From contig CAMKLO010000013.1 in NCBI GenBank assembly GCA_946413655.1, positions 1 through 64,000 of the forward strand: DNA of 64,000 bases, given 5' to 3'. Of the stretch, positions 1 to 9,567 are shown one piece after another (positions within the stretch are counted from its first letter, which is position 1; the number at the start of each line of letters is the position of its first letter). This stretch comes from an uncultured Fibrobacter sp. (lineage in GTDB: Bacteria > Fibrobacterota > Fibrobacteria > Fibrobacterales > Fibrobacteraceae). The notes beneath the pieces were generated by a model, which saw nothing but the letters and a program-made list of their open reading frames with translations, was not told the origin of the DNA and did no database searches. The position numbers and the translations under genes are program-made.

Positions 1-1289
1 TCCTCATTGCAGGTCAGGCTTTCAGCGATAGCACAAGAATGCGAGTCCGTACGCAGAACATGTTGGAGGCTTCTCAAGTAGCAGGAAACGTGGGTTCAAT
101 GCTAGAAGAAGACATCGCACAACTAGGAGCCAAAAGCTCCAAAGAAAATGATGATCCCGATAACCCCAATTATAATAACATAGATACAACCCACAAACAT
201 GATATTTATATGGATCCCGATAACGATACGGAATCGGCCAGAGATTCATCTTCTTTTAATATTGTTGCGAGAAATGAAACAGATTCTATCGCCATGCGTC
301 GTATTCGCTACGATGAGCAAGGGCATTTTAATGCTATTGAACAAGTGACATGGTTTGTCGAAGACCATGTTCTAAAAAGATCATGCAAAAGTTTCAACGC
401 ATTAGCCGAAAACGAAGATTGTCCATCACAAGATCCAAATGTTGTCATTGTCGCCGAAGATATTCACAAGTTTAAACTTACTCCGGGTACCCCAACTACA
501 GAAGTCAATGCTGTCAGCGTACTCCCCTCACCAAACGAAGCCGATAGAAGTTTTAGATTAGTCCCCCGCTTGGATGGAGACAAGATAGAACCACTCAATG
601 TAGCCCACCTAGAAGATAACACCATAGATTCACTTTCTGGCTTTTACATAAATTACGATCTCCAAAATAACGAAGCCATTGACAACCCAAATCTAATCAA
701 AATCAATCAAGTATTTATGGCCACCGATAATGACGTCGGTTCATGGAATGCTCAATGCAACAAAGTGACTTTAGAGCCCCACATCGAATACGAAATTTCA
801 TTCTCCATGCCCAGAGTTGCAGATGACCCAACTGGATTATTCTGTCCCGAACGAGATCTCATGTCTGTAGGTTTCCGATATGCAGAAAACGGACAAAAGC
901 CAGACGAATTAAATGATTTTCAATTCTATCCACCAACCACAAGCGGGAATATTGATACTGGACACCGTAGAATGCGTTTTACAACAAGCAATACAATCGA
1001 AAATGTTTGTTTAGGATTTACATTCGCATTATTTTCACCAGTTGCCTCAACCGGTTCCATCAAAATTACAGATTTAAGGCTCAAAAAAATTCCGAGTTCA
1101 AATTACAGGTTCTTAAATTGTCCCACTCAATCTTCCGAAGGAACTTGCCCTAACAACAGTCCCTGTTGCGACCCTAAGATAAAAACAAACGCAAAGGCCA
1201 TCAAAATGGAAATTGCCGTTATCAAAAACGGAGAGACCGGAGCAGAAACCGTAATTATACCTATTCCAAGCAATGGACTTAGAGACTAA
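1..1289 (+). CDS. PilW-like minor pilin / pilus assembly protein (5' truncated by window edge)
   Basis: The reading frame is open from base 3, with LIAGQAF before the first internal ATG at 39, so the start and the expected prepilin peptide lie outside the window. The next residues (DSTRMRVRTQNMLEASQVAGNV) resemble the amphipathic stretch that follows the hydrophobic helix of type IV pilin-like PilW proteins. The rest is a long polar domain of about 400 residues with cysteines near the end (CPTQSSEGTCPNNSPCC) and no catalytic motif. It ends 11 bases before a gene with a PilX-like N-terminus, the order expected for minor pilins, so the two probably share an operon. The pilus role is inferred from the N-terminal fragment and context. 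The globular domain is not recognised. Confidence 0.6.
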   Translation, partial: LIAGQAFSDSTRMRVRTQNMLEASQVAGNVGSMLEEDIAQLGAKSSKENDDPDNPNYNNIDTTHKHDIYMDPDNDTESARDSSSFNIVARNETDSIAMRRIRYDEQGHFNAIEQVTWFVEDHVLKRSCKSFNALAENEDCPSQDPNVVIVAEDIHKFKLTPGTPTTEVNAVSVLPSPNEADRSFRLVPRLDGDKIEPLNVAHLEDNTIDSLSGFYINYDLQNNEAIDNPNLIKINQVFMATDNDVGSWNAQCNKVTLEPHIEYEISFSMPRVADDPTGLFCPERDLMSVGFRYAENGQKPDELNDFQFYPPTTSGNIDTGHRRMRFTTSNTIENVCLGFTFALFSPVASTGSIKITDLRLKKIPSSNYRFLNCPTQSSEGTCPNNSPCCDPKIKTNAKAIKMEIAVIKNGETGAETVIIPIPSNGLRD

Positions 1290-1300
1290 GGAGCGAAACC

Positions 1301-4300
1301 ATGTTCAATAAAAAAGGTGTTTCTCTTATAACCGTCCTCATGTTTATGCTGATTGCGACCATTGCCGCAACAGCAACATTCAAGTGGCTTACATCCGAAA
1401 ACAAGTCTTCGGCCTCTAGAATGCAAATACAGGAATCCCGGCAAAGCGCTATTGCCGGTATCCAAAGCGTTCGTGCATGGATGACGAACAACGCAAACGA
1501 CGTCGGTGCAATTATTCGCCAATACATTTTAAACAACAAAACCCCTATTTCGCTAAACAATCGAGTTGTCACACAAATTAATGACAAACAAAATTTCAAT
1601 GTATGGCTAACTGGCGTAAGCAAAGATGAGCATGGCGGATTCAAACTAAAGATTCTTTCCGAAGGAAATTCGCGAAACAACTCCAAACATACCGAAGCAG
1701 CTATTTTTAATGTTTCCGGTCTTTATCAAATTAAGCCTCCCGTCGAAAAAAAGAAACTCAATTACGACTATGCGTATTTTGGCGGCTCTGTCAGAAACCA
1801 TGGTGAAGTCGAAATTTCATCCATGCTTATCAACGGAAACTGGCACGGCAACCCTCCTACAGTTAATAAAAACATCATTATTACAGGTATAGGAAGGCTC
1901 TCCGGTAATAATGTCAATATTTTAGGTTCAGGATGTATCGGAAGCGATTTCTATGCCGATAACGGAATCAAAGCAGGAAGCCTCTTTGTTGGCGGAACAG
2001 CTCATGAATTTGGATCAAGACCAACTGACACAACCATATCGCGTCACGCTTACTTTGATGGAATCGTCGAGCACTCAAAAAACGGAGACAAACAAATTTT
2101 AATTGGCGGAAACATGACCGTCAAAAACCTTTTTAAGACCCACATGGGAACAGGAAGTTCACCTATTACAATTAAAGGAAACCTTTGTATTGATTCCTCA
2201 ATATCCCAAATTCAACTAGCAGAGATGCAGACATCTCAATATAATCAAGCATATAGTTACGCAAAACCATTTATAGTCAAAGGCGATGTTTGGGCTTCTC
2301 ACAACAATTCTTTCACGACAAAAGGTGGAGATTTTTCCGACAAATACACAAAACTTGTTCTCGGAGACTCTTCCATTTCCAAAGTTTATCTTCCTGACGC
2401 TTACCCCTCCATCGATTACACAACCTTGCGTGAAAGTAGATCCTTTTCAGGGAATGGATGGAGTAATTACATGCCGTATGTCCCAGTTTCTGCCGCAGAT
2501 GACAAATATTATTTCTACGTAGCCCCAAACGTAACTGACGTCTCTTTTGATGGAACCAATTTCTATGTCGGCGGTTTTAAATATCCTCACGATTTTCAAT
2601 ACGGAACAGGTTATTCCAAAAAACTCTCACCATACTGCGATGCAGGGGAAGACAACTACGGTCGTCCTAAGCTTCATGTCACCCCTTGGTTCAAATCAAA
2701 AGGATCAGTCTCTCGATCGTTTTCTCCAAAACCAATCACTTGTGCGGACTCTGTCAAGAAAATCTGCGATGCCATTTGGGAAAAAAAGCCTGGTTGCGAC
2801 AACGCCCCATATAAAGTGGATGACATTCTCGTAACCGCTTACGACAAATTCAACACTTATGCATCTAGAGGTTGCGCCAAAAATATTACCGTTATAGACA
2901 AAAACTTCGTTACCAATATGAATACGTGTTACGAACAATCTAAAAACGACACATCAAAAGTTTATAACGGATTCCTTGTTGTAAAAGTTCGTTCCACAGA
3001 GAAGATTGATCATAACAGCGAATTGAAAGGAAAATTCATCATCATCATAACCAACCATCCCGAGAATCATGAAATGGAACTTCCTCCAACAGGAAAAAGA
3101 AGTACAGGTGAAGACAGCTACGTTTTCCTGTACTTATCTCAGGGAGCGAACGCCATGATTAAGGGGAAAGACTACAAAACATACAATTACTTTATATACA
3201 CCCTAAGAGATGTGGGAAGTTCCACTATTAACATGATTGGCGGAAAGCCCCAAATAGAACCGGGCACAAACGGATTCAATTTCGGACATGCTAACTTTCA
3301 AGGTTCCCTTTACGCCGTTGCAGAAAATTGTGCCAAAATTTCTTCTATTACAAGCAGCAGGCCAATATTATTCAACCAACAACTACTCGATACGCTGACA
3401 CAAAATGGCGTTATTTGTCCAGCATCAGTCACAAATTGCGGTGACATAAACGGGAATCCAATATCTGATGACGATGAAGATGAAAACGATGGTTTAATTG
3501 ACAAGATGGATCCTTATTTTGTTTCCATAGCCCCTCGATTGAACGTTACTATTGAATCACAATACAAATCAACCGAAACTATTGCAGAGAACACAGCGAG
3601 TAACGTGGATCCTTCTATTCTAGTACTTCCGCGAATCATCTATCTTTCAAAAGATGCACCCGGAAGACTCAAAGATTACTACTCCGTTTTGAATTTAAAT
3701 GGAGCAACAGAACAAAAAACGCCAAACAGAGTCCAATGCAACGGCAATTTCAATACTACTGAACCGCTTTATGACGGAGACGAATCACACTTATTGACAC
3801 CAGGACATTACGTATGTAACTATACGTCACCAAATTATGGAACCCATCCGTTTTATGTCGTTATAAATGATGTTACTGGAGCAGTTCCAGAAGTTAAATT
3901 CAAAGCACCCTTAACACAAGCCTTAACCTTAAATGGCGAAGCTGTCATTACAGTGCATGTCGGAAAGGCTAGCAGAAACCTCACATTTGATGTGTCTCTG
4001 AACGAAGTGTATCCAGGATGGACAATAGTGCCGCAATCTGGAATTACTACTGAACGCAGTGGCAGTGGCGGTAAACGATACACTGTTAAACTGCCAGCAA
4101 GCAACTCTGAACGAGATGTGGATATTTTAAGAATTACCACTAGCGAAATGGCCGACGATGGTGATATGTATCTCACACTTACAACCCCTACAGAACATTG
4201 CCAGCTAGCGCAGACAGAAACGACATATCACGTTTATCTCAAAGCTCGTACAAATATTACAAGAGCATCCATTTCTGATTACTGCAACGTATTTTCATCG

Positions 4301-7300
4301 GACAATGAAATTTGTAATAATGAAGTTCTAGAGCGTCCAGACTGCGATTATTACAACAATGAATGGGTAACCGCCACAGGAACCGGATGTAGCGTCAATA
4401 TGACCAATAACAGTTGGAAGTGCCTAACAAACACCCCCATTTCGTTAGCTGCCGTCTATGCAAATGATGTTCCTTCCGAATGTGAAGTCATTATTCCTTC
4501 AAGCAATAACAGAATAACCAATCCTGTAGGCGGCACGGAAGCAACTCTATACGCCTCCATCAAGCGTAAAAAAATAGAGCTAACCGTCAAAACACAATAT
4601 GCGCAAGAAAAAAGCACCTATATTCGCATTAAAGAACAAGACTACTCTTTGGATGAAACTTGCCCATCTGACAGCACGTGCAAATTCAAAGTTCTTGCAG
4701 GGACTCCAGTCGTTTTCTCTCATGAGGAATATGGAGAAGACAAAAACCACTTTAGATACTGGACATGTACCGGCAACAATTGTCAAGACCCGACTACCAC
4801 AGAAAACGAGCCTGTTTTTGTATTCTATGGACCACACACCATATCAGCGGTTTTCAATAAGGAATACCTATGTTATTACGAAGACTTCACAGCAACAACG
4901 GCGTTCTGTGGAGCCTACGTTGAAGATTGCGTAGATACCTGCGCAACAGTATTGAACGGAGCTCAAGCGTGTCAACCGAAAAACAGCAAACAGCCGAAAT
5001 CCAAATGGCTTATGACATACCATAACAAGGGGACCGGAGATAATGCGACCTATGTTCGTCCAACTTTTGGAACTAGCGGTTCTATTTACGCTTCAAGTAC
5101 ACAAGACAGTCCTTCTATCATTTTAAGAAACAAGAGCGTTGGACTGTTTGGTACAATGAACGCCCTTGTTCAGACCGGAATCATAGACAAATCTAACACT
5201 AGCGACCTGCTAAATTCGGGACTCATATTCAGAAGCAATGGCAACGAACATTTGATTCTGAATATTTTTGGAACCAGCAAACCAGGCAGCACTGGTGAAT
5301 TGACATTCCGTGTATGCAAAGTTCAAGGACAATCCATCAAAAATACAACTGAAGGCAACTGCAAACTCGTAACGACAAAAGAAGGTACACCTCTCTCGAT
5401 AACCAACAAAACGTTTATCAAGGTCAGATTTGTCATTGACGAAAATGATTTATTGAAAGTCACTGCACAAATCGGTGATATCGGCAACAATAAAACCTGG
5501 AATGGCGAATTAAATGTTGGAAGTTTCTCATGCAATTCCAACAAACACTCTTACGCAGGAATTAGCTTGGCTGACCCTGATTTCAAGATTTACGAAAATC
5601 TGTGGGTTTCATCGCTATTAAATGACGTATGTAGTGAAGTGCCCAGCATAAAATGCCAATTCAAAGACTACAATCATGTTCCTATAAATACAGATGTTCT
5701 TCCAGAAGTTACGATAGTGAATGGTGGTTCCGATTGGTTCTCCGAAAAAAACTGTATTATGGATTACTACTATAACGGTTGTGACAATACAACATCAGAT
5801 AATTCATCTTATTGCACCTCAACAAAAGACGTTGGCCAACTGGACAGCCTTGGAGCCAAAATACCTAGCGGAGAACAATACCATTTCACAGAAGCAGGAG
5901 ATCATGGAAACCGCTATGGAAACAAGAAAAGATGGGAAGCATCCGTCAAAGTCGTATGTCCAGGAGACCAAACAAGTCTAGACCTCGCACAAGACTATTA
6001 CAGTTGTAACTTCTTCCGTGTTGGAGAAGATACCGTCTCTTGTTCCAAAGACATCGAAATTTATAAAGACCAACAGTACTTAGCCGCAAATATTCCTTAT
6101 GAATTCCCTATTCCTGGCGGAAAAATCAACATGCGTAGCGCCCAGCTCCATATTCATATTGAAAAAGACAACATGCAACCAAATCAAGATCTTGGAGCAA
6201 GTCTAAAAATTCAATTGCAATCATCCAATGGAATGAGAAGCTCTATAAGAACAATCGATAAAACAGGCCCAACAGACATAAACGTTAATAACATTGATGA
6301 TGGATCTTCCGGTTTTAATCAAGAAGAAGTATCAAAAGTCATTATAACAAGTGATAAAAACATTAACATAAACAACCTGCATATAAATAGCCATTGTCAA
6401 AACAAGCTCGATTTGAAATGTGCAGAAAATGCGAATTATTCCTATGCTCAAGGGTGGGAAATCAAAATAAATAACCAGCCCCCAGAGGTCACATGTACCT
6501 ACAAATCAACCGACTTGAATATAGAATCAGAAGAAGATGTAAGCTGTAGCGAAACAATGTATTTGACATACAAACAAGGGTATGGTTTTTATTGGTACGA
6601 TCCAAATAGCACCGCGCCTTCATTTACAGTAACCATAAAAAGAAAAAACGTATCCGACAGTTGTTCAATTCCAGGTGTAAAACCAGGGAACAACTTGTTC
6701 TGTAGTATTCCTTCTGGCCAAGAAACAATCTCTTATGGTACAGAAGCTCCAACATTCAGTTTTAAATATGGACAAACCATGCCCGGTCCCAGTTGGTCGA
6801 GTTTCAACATAAACTATCAAGTTACATTAACAACACCAACAACCTCTGATTCCGTTGTTAAAGAAGGAACAGCCAAAATGGGAGATCTCCTAACTTACCG
6901 CTATCCCAAAGAAGATCCAGAAAGCGGGAACTACAAGTATAAAGTAAAATTCACCATAGGAGCATGGTCACAGATAGCCCCTTGTGAAGCGGGATTTACC
7001 ATTCAAGATAAAGAGAAAACACCGCCAACTCTTGATTGCGACAAAAGTTTTGTCAATAACAACGGGAAACTCACCGCATACGTAAACAATCCTGACGATC
7101 TTAGTTTCAACTGCACATTTAATACAGAAATAGTCATCGACAATCTTGGACATACACAAACAATTGACGGACACACACAATCTGGTTCAGGGAACGATCC
7201 TATTTATTACACCTATTCCCCTGGAAAAGCAGGAACATACTATTACACCGCCCAGATCGGAGATAGTAAATGTATATATTCAAGAACAGTACAATCACCT

Positions 7301-7867
7301 ATAGAACTAACCTGTCCAGCAACCATTACCAATCAAAGTACAGACGATCCAATTATTGTTACGCCAACTGTAAACAATTGCGATGAATGTACATATAAAA
7401 TATTTGACGGAGACCTAGAAAAGAGTTCAGACCTCGTTTTCTACGACAACAACGGTTCAGGAACAAAAAAATACGAACTACAAGCAACCGACAAGAATGA
7501 AAATGTTGCATCTTGTCCATTCTATGTGACATTTAAGAGCCAACAAAGCGGTGCTGTTGTCGAATTGCCTTATAATGGAGATTATAAAACATTCGATATC
7601 GGAATTCATACTATAAAATGTACGCCTAACAAAGATGGTGGTCACGGTAAATTGGTTTGTGAATGCCCGGTCCTTCAATACGATTACAACAATTGCGTTA
7701 TTAAATATAACGGCTACCAGAGAGACCCGTTCATGTATAATACAGCTGTAGATGGAGACCCGCTATGTGGCAGTGCGGACCAAGTAACTTTGGAAGTACT
7801 TTCTCCACTAACGGGAACAGGTTTAAAAGAACAACCTAAAGGAATCAAGTGTAAACACGCTTGGTAA
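1301..7867 (+). CDS. Giant PilX-like pilus-associated surface protein (2188 aa)
   Basis: The N-terminus KKGVSLITVLMFMLIATIAA is a class III signal/pilin helix of the PilX kind: a Gly then a hydrophobic run, without the usual Glu at +5. It is followed by a helical stretch as in PilX. PilX proteins are usually 150-250 residues; this one has about 2000 extra residues, rich in Cys, Asn and Thr. Around residues 1090-1190 there is an InlB/SPRY-type repeat-like segment ending GPHTISAVF, followed by beta-rich modules with paired cysteines to the end. A good ribosome site (GGAGCGAAACC) precedes the ATG. I infer an exported pilus-tip or surface adhesin stabilised by disulfides. The binding target is unknown. 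A rho-independent terminator follows the stop. Confidence 0.65.
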   Translation: MFNKKGVSLITVLMFMLIATIAATATFKWLTSENKSSASRMQIQESRQSAIAGIQSVRAWMTNNANDVGAIIRQYILNNKTPISLNNRVVTQINDKQNFNVWLTGVSKDEHGGFKLKILSEGNSRNNSKHTEAAIFNVSGLYQIKPPVEKKKLNYDYAYFGGSVRNHGEVEISSMLINGNWHGNPPTVNKNIIITGIGRLSGNNVNILGSGCIGSDFYADNGIKAGSLFVGGTAHEFGSRPTDTTISRHAYFDGIVEHSKNGDKQILIGGNMTVKNLFKTHMGTGSSPITIKGNLCIDSSISQIQLAEMQTSQYNQAYSYAKPFIVKGDVWASHNNSFTTKGGDFSDKYTKLVLGDSSISKVYLPDAYPSIDYTTLRESRSFSGNGWSNYMPYVPVSAADDKYYFYVAPNVTDVSFDGTNFYVGGFKYPHDFQYGTGYSKKLSPYCDAGEDNYGRPKLHVTPWFKSKGSVSRSFSPKPITCADSVKKICDAIWEKKPGCDNAPYKVDDILVTAYDKFNTYASRGCAKNITVIDKNFVTNMNTCYEQSKNDTSKVYNGFLVVKVRSTEKIDHNSELKGKFIIIITNHPENHEMELPPTGKRSTGEDSYVFLYLSQGANAMIKGKDYKTYNYFIYTLRDVGSSTINMIGGKPQIEPGTNGFNFGHANFQGSLYAVAENCAKISSITSSRPILFNQQLLDTLTQNGVICPASVTNCGDINGNPISDDDEDENDGLIDKMDPYFVSIAPRLNVTIESQYKSTETIAENTASNVDPSILVLPRIIYLSKDAPGRLKDYYSVLNLNGATEQKTPNRVQCNGNFNTTEPLYDGDESHLLTPGHYVCNYTSPNYGTHPFYVVINDVTGAVPEVKFKAPLTQALTLNGEAVITVHVGKASRNLTFDVSLNEVYPGWTIVPQSGITTERSGSGGKRYTVKLPASNSERDVDILRITTSEMADDGDMYLTLTTPTEHCQLAQTETTYHVYLKARTNITRASISDYCNVFSSDNEICNNEVLERPDCDYYNNEWVTATGTGCSVNMTNNSWKCLTNTPISLAAVYANDVPSECEVIIPSSNNRITNPVGGTEATLYASIKRKKIELTVKTQYAQEKSTYIRIKEQDYSLDETCPSDSTCKFKVLAGTPVVFSHEEYGEDKNHFRYWTCTGNNCQDPTTTENEPVFVFYGPHTISAVFNKEYLCYYEDFTATTAFCGAYVEDCVDTCATVLNGAQACQPKNSKQPKSKWLMTYHNKGTGDNATYVRPTFGTSGSIYASSTQDSPSIILRNKSVGLFGTMNALVQTGIIDKSNTSDLLNSGLIFRSNGNEHLILNIFGTSKPGSTGELTFRVCKVQGQSIKNTTEGNCKLVTTKEGTPLSITNKTFIKVRFVIDENDLLKVTAQIGDIGNNKTWNGELNVGSFSCNSNKHSYAGISLADPDFKIYENLWVSSLLNDVCSEVPSIKCQFKDYNHVPINTDVLPEVTIVNGGSDWFSEKNCIMDYYYNGCDNTTSDNSSYCTSTKDVGQLDSLGAKIPSGEQYHFTEAGDHGNRYGNKKRWEASVKVVCPGDQTSLDLAQDYYSCNFFRVGEDTVSCSKDIEIYKDQQYLAANIPYEFPIPGGKINMRSAQLHIHIEKDNMQPNQDLGASLKIQLQSSNGMRSSIRTIDKTGPTDINVNNIDDGSSGFNQEEVSKVIITSDKNININNLHINSHCQNKLDLKCAENANYSYAQGWEIKINNQPPEVTCTYKSTDLNIESEEDVSCSETMYLTYKQGYGFYWYDPNSTAPSFTVTIKRKNVSDSCSIPGVKPGNNLFCSIPSGQETISYGTEAPTFSFKYGQTMPGPSWSSFNINYQVTLTTPTTSDSVVKEGTAKMGDLLTYRYPKEDPESGNYKYKVKFTIGAWSQIAPCEAGFTIQDKEKTPPTLDCDKSFVNNNGKLTAYVNNPDDLSFNCTFNTEIVIDNLGHTQTIDGHTQSGSGNDPIYYTYSPGKAGTYYYTAQIGDSKCIYSRTVQSPIELTCPATITNQSTDDPIIVTPTVNNCDECTYKIFDGDLEKSSDLVFYDNNGSGTKKYELQATDKNENVASCPFYVTFKSQQSGAVVELPYNGDYKTFDIGIHTIKCTPNKDGGHGKLVCECPVLQYDYNNCVIKYNGYQRDPFMYNTAVDGDPLCGSADQVTLEVLSPLTGTGLKEQPKGIKCKHAW

Positions 7868-7890
7868 TGTAATTTTCTAGATTAACCACA

Positions 7891-7917
7891 AGCTCCCCCA
7901 CTAGGGAGCTTTTTTAT
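7891..7917 (+). terminator. Rho-independent terminator of the pilin operon
   Basis: Stem AGCTCCC / GGGAGCT (7 bp) with a 6-nt loop, followed directly by a run of T. It lies 24 bases after the stop of the giant PilX-like gene. Confidence 0.85.
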
Positions 7918-7949
7918 TAACAGTCTCCCCCAAAAAAAATCGAATCATA

Positions 7950-7977
7950 TTGACTTATATAGAAAAATTTCTATATT
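7950..7977 (+). promoter_or_regulatory. Promoter with overlapping ArsR-type palindromic operator
   Basis: TTGACT (7950-7955), a 16-bp spacer and TATATT (7972-7977) form a near-consensus sigma70 promoter. A 9-bp inverted repeat (ATATAGAAA / TTTCTATAT, 2-bp centre, 7957-7976) fills the spacer and covers the -10. The -10 ends 7 bases before the ATG of the ArsR gene, so the predicted transcript starts at or next to the start codon. Autorepression by the downstream gene product is inferred. Confidence 0.7.
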
Positions 7978-7984
7978 TAAATAC

Positions 7985-8278
7985 ATGAATAAGATTAATT
8001 ACACAAAAATTACAAAACAGCTCAAGGTTCTTGCCGAACCCAAGCGTCTTAAAATCATCAATTTGCTTTCAAACGCCAATGGCGAAATGTGTGCCTCGGA
8101 AATTCTGAAAGCTTTCCGAGTATCGCAGCCGACGCTTTCGCACGACATGAAGGCTCTTGTCGATGGGAAATTCGTAACAGCCCGACGCGAGGGGCAAAAG
8201 ACTTTCTATAGTCTGAATCCGGATTCGATTTTCGACATTCAGACGACTTTAGGCGATATCTGCAACGAAGATCTTTAG
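7985..8278 (+). CDS. ArsR-family winged-helix transcriptional repressor
   Basis: A 97-residue protein with the ArsR layout: LAEPKRLKIINLL helix near residues 17-29, recognition region FRVSQPTLSHDMKALVDGKFV (about 46-66) and the wing REGQKTFYSL. The metal box ELCVCDL of ArsR/SmtB sensors is not present; only one Cys lies in the equivalent helix (EMCASEIL), so the ligand may not be a metal. It is monocistronic and reads away from both neighbours. No ribosome site is visible, and the promoter sits so close that the mRNA is probably leaderless. The palindrome inside the promoter suggests it represses itself. Family assignment is firm; the signal is unknown. Confidence 0.8.
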   Translation: MNKINYTKITKQLKVLAEPKRLKIINLLSNANGEMCASEILKAFRVSQPTLSHDMKALVDGKFVTARREGQKTFYSLNPDSIFDIQTTLGDICNEDL

Positions 8279-8320
8279 ATGCGAAATGTATCTGTAATTC
8301 GAGACGTGTAAGGAGATGCC

Positions 8321-8348
8321 CTCCCGGAACAGAGTCCGGGATGACATC
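8321..8348. repeat. Dispersed GGATGAC-type intergenic repeat
   Basis: Inverted CCCGG / CCGGG around an 8-nt centre followed by ATGACATC. It is the same architecture as the copies at 9568-9593 and inside the coding sequence at 27954-27980. Confidence 0.55.
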
Positions 8349-8461
8349 ATCACACCCTTTCTTAATTCTTCCCATACCTCACAACCCATTTCCCTGTATT
8401 TGCACTTTTTTCACTAAAGTACGTGCAAGACAGCCGCTATTTTTCTAAATTTCGCTGCACT

Positions 8462-9484
8462 ATGAGTGAAGCTATTAACAATGTCAAGCAGGCCTTTGAT
8501 GCAGAACTTGCACAAACGGACCTCACCAATCAAGAAGCGGTCAACAATCTCCGCGTAAAGTACCTCGGCAAGAAGGGCGCTGTCACCGACCTCATGAAGC
8601 AGATGGGTTCCTTGAGCGCCGAAGAACGCCCCGCTTACGGCAAGCTCGTGAACGAACTGAAGGTTGCCGTTTCCGAAGCTATCGACAAGGCTATCGAAAC
8701 CGCAAACGAAGCAGCCCTCCAGAAGAAGCTCGCCAGCGGCGCTGTCGATATCACGCTCCCGGGCGCAGGTATCGCCGCCGGTTCTACGCACCCGCTGTAC
8801 GACGTTCGCGAAGAAATCATCGACTTCTTTGCGCAGATGGGTTTTGATGTAGATTTCGGTCGCGACATCGAAACGGATTGGTACAACTTTGAAGCGCTCA
8901 ACACTCCGCCCGACCATCCAAGCCGCGACATGCAGGACACGTTCTACGTCGATAACAAGGTCATGCTCCGCACGCACACGTCGGGCACCCAGATTCACTA
9001 CATGGAAACGCACAAGCCGCCTTTCCGCATGATCGCTCCGGGCCACGTGTTCCGCGTCGATAACGATGCCACCCACGCTCCGATGTTCCAGCAGTGCGAA
9101 GGGCTTGTCGTTGACGAAAACATTAGCTTCGCAGACCTCAAGGGCGTGCTCCAGGTGTTCATGAACAAACTCTTTGGCGCAGGCGTCAAGACTCGCTTCC
9201 GTCCGAGCTTCTTCCCGTTCACGGAACCGTCCGCAGAAATGGACGTGAGCTGCGTGTTCTGCGGTGGCAAGGGCTGCCGCCGTTGCAAGGGCACCGGCTG
9301 GATGGAAATCGGCGGTTGCGGTTCTGTCGATCCGAACGTGTTCAAGAACTGCGGCATTGATTCCGAGAAGTACACTGGTTTTGCATTCGGTTTCGGTCTT
9401 GACCGTATCGCCATGCTCCGCCACGAGATTCCGGAAATCGGACTTTTGACGGCCAACGACCAGAGATTCCTCAGCCAGTTCTAG
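8462..9484 (+). CDS. pheS: Phenylalanine--tRNA ligase alpha subunit
   Basis: Class II aminoacyl-tRNA synthetase catalytic subunit, charging tRNA-Phe together with PheT. Seen: the N-terminal coiled-coil arm (residues 1-85), HPLYDVREEIIDFFAQMGF, class II motif 2 near FRVDNDATHAPMFQQCEG, and motif 3 FAFGFGLDRIAML near the C-terminus. A cysteine cluster (SCVFCGGKGCRRCKGTGW) could bind zinc, as in some bacterial PheS. The frame is open from a GTG at 8423, but MSEAINN at 8462 matches the usual N-terminus, giving 340 residues. PheT is not adjacent, and pheS is not joined to infC-rpmI-rplT (43148-44340) as it is in many bacteria. A heptamer array and a terminator follow. Confidence 0.95.
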   Translation: MSEAINNVKQAFDAELAQTDLTNQEAVNNLRVKYLGKKGAVTDLMKQMGSLSAEERPAYGKLVNELKVAVSEAIDKAIETANEAALQKKLASGAVDITLPGAGIAAGSTHPLYDVREEIIDFFAQMGFDVDFGRDIETDWYNFEALNTPPDHPSRDMQDTFYVDNKVMLRTHTSGTQIHYMETHKPPFRMIAPGHVFRVDNDATHAPMFQQCEGLVVDENISFADLKGVLQVFMNKLFGAGVKTRFRPSFFPFTEPSAEMDVSCVFCGGKGCRRCKGTGWMEIGGCGSVDPNVFKNCGIDSEKYTGFAFGFGLDRIAMLRHEIPEIGLLTANDQRFLSQF

Positions 9485-9520
9485 GTTAGGTCTTAGGTTG
9501 TAGGTTATAGGTTTTAGGAC
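9482..9520 (+). repeat. Heptamer TAGGTTN array starting at the pheS stop codon
   Basis: The TAG stop of pheS begins a series of 7-bp units: TAGGTCT, TAGGTTG, TAGGTTA, TAGGTTT. Because 7 is not divisible by 3, successive TAGs fall in all three frames. Confidence 0.75.
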
Positions 9521-9557
9521 AAAAAGCGAGCCGTTGAGGTTCGCTTTTTGTCGTTTT
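9519..9557 (+). terminator. Rho-independent terminator of pheS
   Basis: Arms ACAAAAAGCGA / TCGCTTTTTGT (11 bp) with the inner CC/GG extension, followed by a T-rich stretch. Confidence 0.8.
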
Positions 9558-9567
9558 ATAAAAGACA

